Below, piece after piece: positions 62,401 to 64,000 of a DNA stretch of 64,000 bases (positions within the stretch are counted from its first letter, which is position 1; every line of letters begins with the position of its first letter). The notes beneath the pieces are model-generated. The model had not been told where the DNA came from. It saw only the letters and a program-made list of their open reading frames with translations, and ran no database searches. Where the stretch lies: NCBI GenBank assembly GCA_017640665.1, contig JAEPQE010000001.1:1257262-1321261 (forward strand), written 5' to 3'. This stretch comes from Balneolaceae bacterium. GTDB taxonomy: Bacteria > Bacteroidota > Rhodothermia > Balneolales > Balneolaceae. A program made the position numbers and the translations under genes.

Positions 62401-63303
62401 ATTATGAGACTGGGAGAAAATAGGAGTTTAGTTGAGATTGATGAGTTTTCAGGAAGTATTTTAGACACACTTATTATTACTGAGGCAAGTGATATCCAAT
62501 TCGTCTCATCAACAGTAAATACAAACAGAAATCTAGTATTTACAGCCAATTATTTTGATGGCTTGGTAAGGGTTTTTGATATCGAAACAAAAGAGCGACT
62601 TTCTAATTTAGCAGTAATTCCAACAAGGCATAGTTTAAGTAATATCGGGTATTCTTATTCCAGAAACTCTGTTTTAGTTCAAATTTTGGATGATGACTCA
62701 GGAGAATCAGTAGCTAGGCTTGTTGAAATAGATGCGGATACAGGAGAGGAAATCCAAAGGATAGAACTTCACGGGCAATATCTTACTGGATTAGCAACGG
62801 ATGAATCAAATCTGATTACCAGTTATGTAGAGTTTGATTCACCTGGCTATGATACACTTGGCTTTAATTCTACGAGAGAGATTAACTTTACGGTTAGAAC
62901 TGAGGATTTGGATCCCGGTGTATACGAATCTGAGCTTATCCTTCATTCGAATGCTTCTGCCAACCCTTCAATTCAAATTCCTTTTTTGTTAACTGTAACA
63001 ATGCCTACTTCTGCCGAGTTTGAACATGGCATACCCGAAAATGTTGAATTAAGTCAGAATTACCCAAACCCTTTTAATCCCACAACAACAATTCAATACG
63101 GATTGCCAAAAGCAGGTAATGTGCTTTTAATGGTTTATAACTCCATTGGGCAGGAAGTATTAACACTGGTTGATGATTTTAAATCCGCTGGCAGGTATAG
63201 TATTTCACTGGACGCTCGTAGTCTTTCCAGTGGGGTATATTTTTATCAGTTTAAGATAGACGGAAAGACTTATGAAGTTAAAAAAATGTTGTTGGTAAAA
63301 TAA
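59446..63303 (+). CDS. Giant secreted modular protein with T9SS type A sorting domain
   Basis: The protein has 1285 residues and starts at TTG (59446), with a signal peptide MRQKLIIITLTLLPCIVFGG. It is built of three modules (about 135-470, 480-800, 805-1190). Each has an ASH/Hydin-like Ig strand block (GTNLEYSM; LSTLEYQTSI; GGRDLIYRGEF) followed by a beta-propeller-like region with repeats such as ELYFNHPEDRNKISVLNLRKG, ELFFIDDKDDFEILKIDV and HLYFNNPANGKEILVFDI. The last 80 residues are a T9SS tail (VELSQNYPNPFNPTTTIQYG, then GVYFYQFKIDGKTYEVKKML). It is secreted or cell-surface attached. It appears inserted between DUF4153 and an AI-2E transporter. Confidence 0.9.
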   Translation: MRQKLIIITLTLLPCIVFGGDSTIEFQEINTKPDSIDFGSITTSDTLIQEVLIYNDTESVFNIDSVKTESSFFWVRGLTEETIKDSLIVGNDSLKLVVYFKSEEPGDYIDTLTIYTTSNNVSISLSAKRVLPAKIGAPTGSSYFYTIATGDSVLGELGIWNSGGTNLEYSMGITSTPLPEEPSYYGVREAYFPESGENVDLILQISKNTGLVLDTVFIVVDNSVTIDALAQKGEELYFNHPEDRNKISVLNLRKGIIDRELELGFAQDTENYISSLAHSGKKLFMVFYSKDEKIEYLVEVDENTGGFTDTLSYSNNELTNIASVSVNPLKELLYTTDHTSSVVKAFDLNTNTELDTLVSGEGFYLYNLSYSVKSNTILALGNRGPYSFFEFDAENGELIREFEYPEYFFADITANESSYVDYFEIISENKKGIITPDSVVFIQFKVKALKKLELGLYNSEIILESNDVENSRIIIPLTMSVVGSPKIEVSQSFFDLVFEKEDSLLLSFDVTNTGLSTLEYQTSIHTKKAGEEVTFYTAEVDDNTNIIEYSLSGGTILMKDTLYSRPFGAWGIRGMSLYKNELFFIDDKDDFEILKIDVNNYEITGKTEFVGYPEVLSLAHYNSQLLSLNFDHERNQQSVISVSLRHAEFRDTLARNSEFGNIQIHSFSVNPERNELYVLSGSSIHIKNLMNGETRELIPENVNLRFHHSGYSYTEDKLYVSGYDLTKPEGENLGIFVIDPNVTDEIEFISFHHEVGALVFDETGIPPFIEDFWESGGSMSPGYSQEVTFEVDATQLPAGEYYAELKVTSNDPEKRELKIPINLTIVEPSIISIESGQLEFTVEQGDSAYGSISISNTGGRDLIYRGEFRGTVREQRPGEETDFFYASITSQLESDEGSYIIKKSYSTGEVLDTLYTVSHDIDFIRALAVNGNHLYFNNPANGKEILVFDIAEKAIRKKISINADINTEIGGPVQSFSHTGSSIYSIMRLGENRSLVEIDEFSGSILDTLIITEASDIQFVSSTVNTNRNLVFTANYFDGLVRVFDIETKERLSNLAVIPTRHSLSNIGYSYSRNSVLVQILDDDSGESVARLVEIDADTGEEIQRIELHGQYLTGLATDESNLITSYVEFDSPGYDTLGFNSTREINFTVRTEDLDPGVYESELILHSNASANPSIQIPFLLTVTMPTSAEFEHGIPENVELSQNYPNPFNPTTTIQYGLPKAGNVLLMVYNSIGQEVLTLVDDFKSAGRYSISLDARSLSSGVYFYQFKIDGKTYEVKKMLLVK

Positions 63304-64000
63304 ATGAAACACCATCCAATAAAAACAGTTCGTGAATATCCATTTTGGCTAAAGGCTTCGGTCACTCTAATCGGGCTTTCCCTGCTTTTTGTAATTATGA
63401 GTTACGGCAAGTTCATTCTGATGCCATTAGCTTTTGCTGCTTTTTTATCCATGCTGTTAAATCCAATTGTGAGTAAACTGGAAAGCTGGAAGCTTGGGCG
63501 GGCATTCAGCATTCTACTTACCATTTTATTAGTGTTAGTAGTATTTGCTGGAATCATCACATTAATTTCGGCTCAGTTTGTACAGTTTGCAGAGCGTATT
63601 CCGGAAGTAACGGAACGTCTCAAGTCAGTCACTGCGGATGGGATTCAGTTTCTTGAAGAAACGGTAGGTTTATCTCAGGAACAGCGTACCAATTACCTGC
63701 AGCAAGGGCTAACAAACTTGATTGATAGCAGTGGTCAGTACGCGAGCTCGTTTTTAGGAGCAACCACGAATGCCTTCACATTGATGTCGCTGATTCCGAT
63801 TTTCATCTTCTTTATGCTCTACTACAAAGAGATGTATCAAACCTTCTTCGAGAAGTTATTTGAGCAAAAAGAGGGCAGCTCCAGAATTGATATCGTTCTT
63901 ACTGATGTTCAGGAAGTTACACAGAATTATCTGGTAGGAATGCTAACCGTAATCGGGATTCTCGCCATTTTAAATACCACCGGACTATTTATCATTGGAC
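63304..64000 (+). CDS. AI-2E family (PerM-like) transporter, 3' part beyond window
   Basis: I read the frame from ATG 63304: MKHHPIKTVREYPFWLKASV, then LIGLSLLFVIMSYGKFILMPLAFAAFLSMLLNPIVSKLESWKLGRAF and further helices, running open to the window end. About 232 residues are visible. The pattern (two N-terminal helices, PLAFAAFLSMLLNPIV, central amphipathic region QFVQFAERIPEVTERLKS) fits the PerM/AI-2E exporter family. Its start sequence is duplicated at 59329. The C-terminal third lies outside the window. Confidence 0.88.
   Translation, partial: MKHHPIKTVREYPFWLKASVTLIGLSLLFVIMSYGKFILMPLAFAAFLSMLLNPIVSKLESWKLGRAFSILLTILLVLVVFAGIITLISAQFVQFAERIPEVTERLKSVTADGIQFLEETVGLSQEQRTNYLQQGLTNLIDSSGQYASSFLGATTNAFTLMSLIPIFIFFMLYYKEMYQTFFEKLFEQKEGSSRIDIVLTDVQEVTQNYLVGMLTVIGILAILNTTGLFIIG

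Noticed and set aside
1-64000. CRISPR arrays, insertion sequences, prophage or integron features
   Set aside because: No regularly spaced repeats, transposase, integrase or phage structural genes were seen on either strand.

Overview
The window reads like a chromosomal segment of a Gram-negative bacterium of the Bacteroidota/FCB group, most likely Balneolota (Balneolaceae-like). This is inferred from protein style only. The pointers are a type IX secretion (T9SS) type A sorting tail with the NPFNPTT signature (59446-63303), a HmuY lipoprotein next to a carboxypeptidase-regulatory-domain TonB receptor, many SPI/SPII secreted beta-barrels, DUF4153, DUF6787-like and DUF411 proteins, and a permease fused to an M1 peptidase. 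Coding density is high, genes lie on both strands, and many starts overlap the previous stop (ATGA or TAATG). I saw no transposase, integrase, phage gene or CRISPR array.

Layout, first half. 1-2537 (-): a three-gene coupled operon of unknown function, with its last gene cut by the window edge. 2775-4946 (+): recQ. 5122-10219 (-): a tight five-gene run of OprO/P-like porin, DASS anion symporter, stand-alone receiver, cNMP-like-domain histidine kinase and small beta-barrel, which looks like an uptake-and-sensing unit. 10376-16238: DUF58 protein, short-chain dehydrogenase, OmpR-type two-component pair, an atypical aquaporin, a small membrane protein, YjbR and a secreted protein. 16348-19272 (-): heme uptake (TonB receptor plus HmuY) with paired direct repeats upstream. 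19386-20415 (-): DUF423, lipoprotein, DUF427. 20554-24909: copper/metal handling (DUF411, PCuAC, SCO1, Met/His-rich outer-membrane protein, Cys/His small protein, CDF exporter). 24941-26666 (-): small membrane protein and M14 carboxypeptidase.

Layout, second half. 26782-33317 (+): TamA-TamB pair; the first gene appears to start at ATT. 33311-35984 (-): zinc-ribbon mini-protein, Tat-exported metallo-beta-lactamase fold protein, SGNH hydrolase, GroES-like protein. 36072-40834: SDR, cardiolipin-synthase-like PLD, two small stress-type membrane proteins (one DUF1328), S41 protease, DUF2461 and YdeI-like. 41000-43283 (+): Gfo/Idh/MocA dehydrogenase and TIM-barrel isomerase. 43536-48090 (-): ABC ATPase plus permease/M1-peptidase fusion. 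48366-53454 (-): amidase, MscS, alanine dehydrogenase-like enzyme and OprB porin in one operon. 53599-55733: cold-shock protein with a structured leader and possible micro-ORF, VOC protein, secreted protein, tRNA-Pro(GGG), methylmalonyl-CoA epimerase. 55826-64000 (+): cyclophilin lipoprotein, MORN-like lipoprotein, DUF4153 protein, a giant T9SS-sorted modular protein, and the start of an AI-2E family transporter.

The most unusual signals are: a decayed copy of the AI-2E transporter start left directly after DUF4153, implying that the giant T9SS gene was inserted between two once-adjacent genes; the 11-bp-period repeats before the heme receptor; the ATT start of tamA; an aquaporin lacking the selectivity-filter arginine; and the uncharacterised operon at the left edge. 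No single locus is clearly a new system. The left-edge operon and the porin/DASS/receiver/kinase operon are the best candidates for undescribed function.
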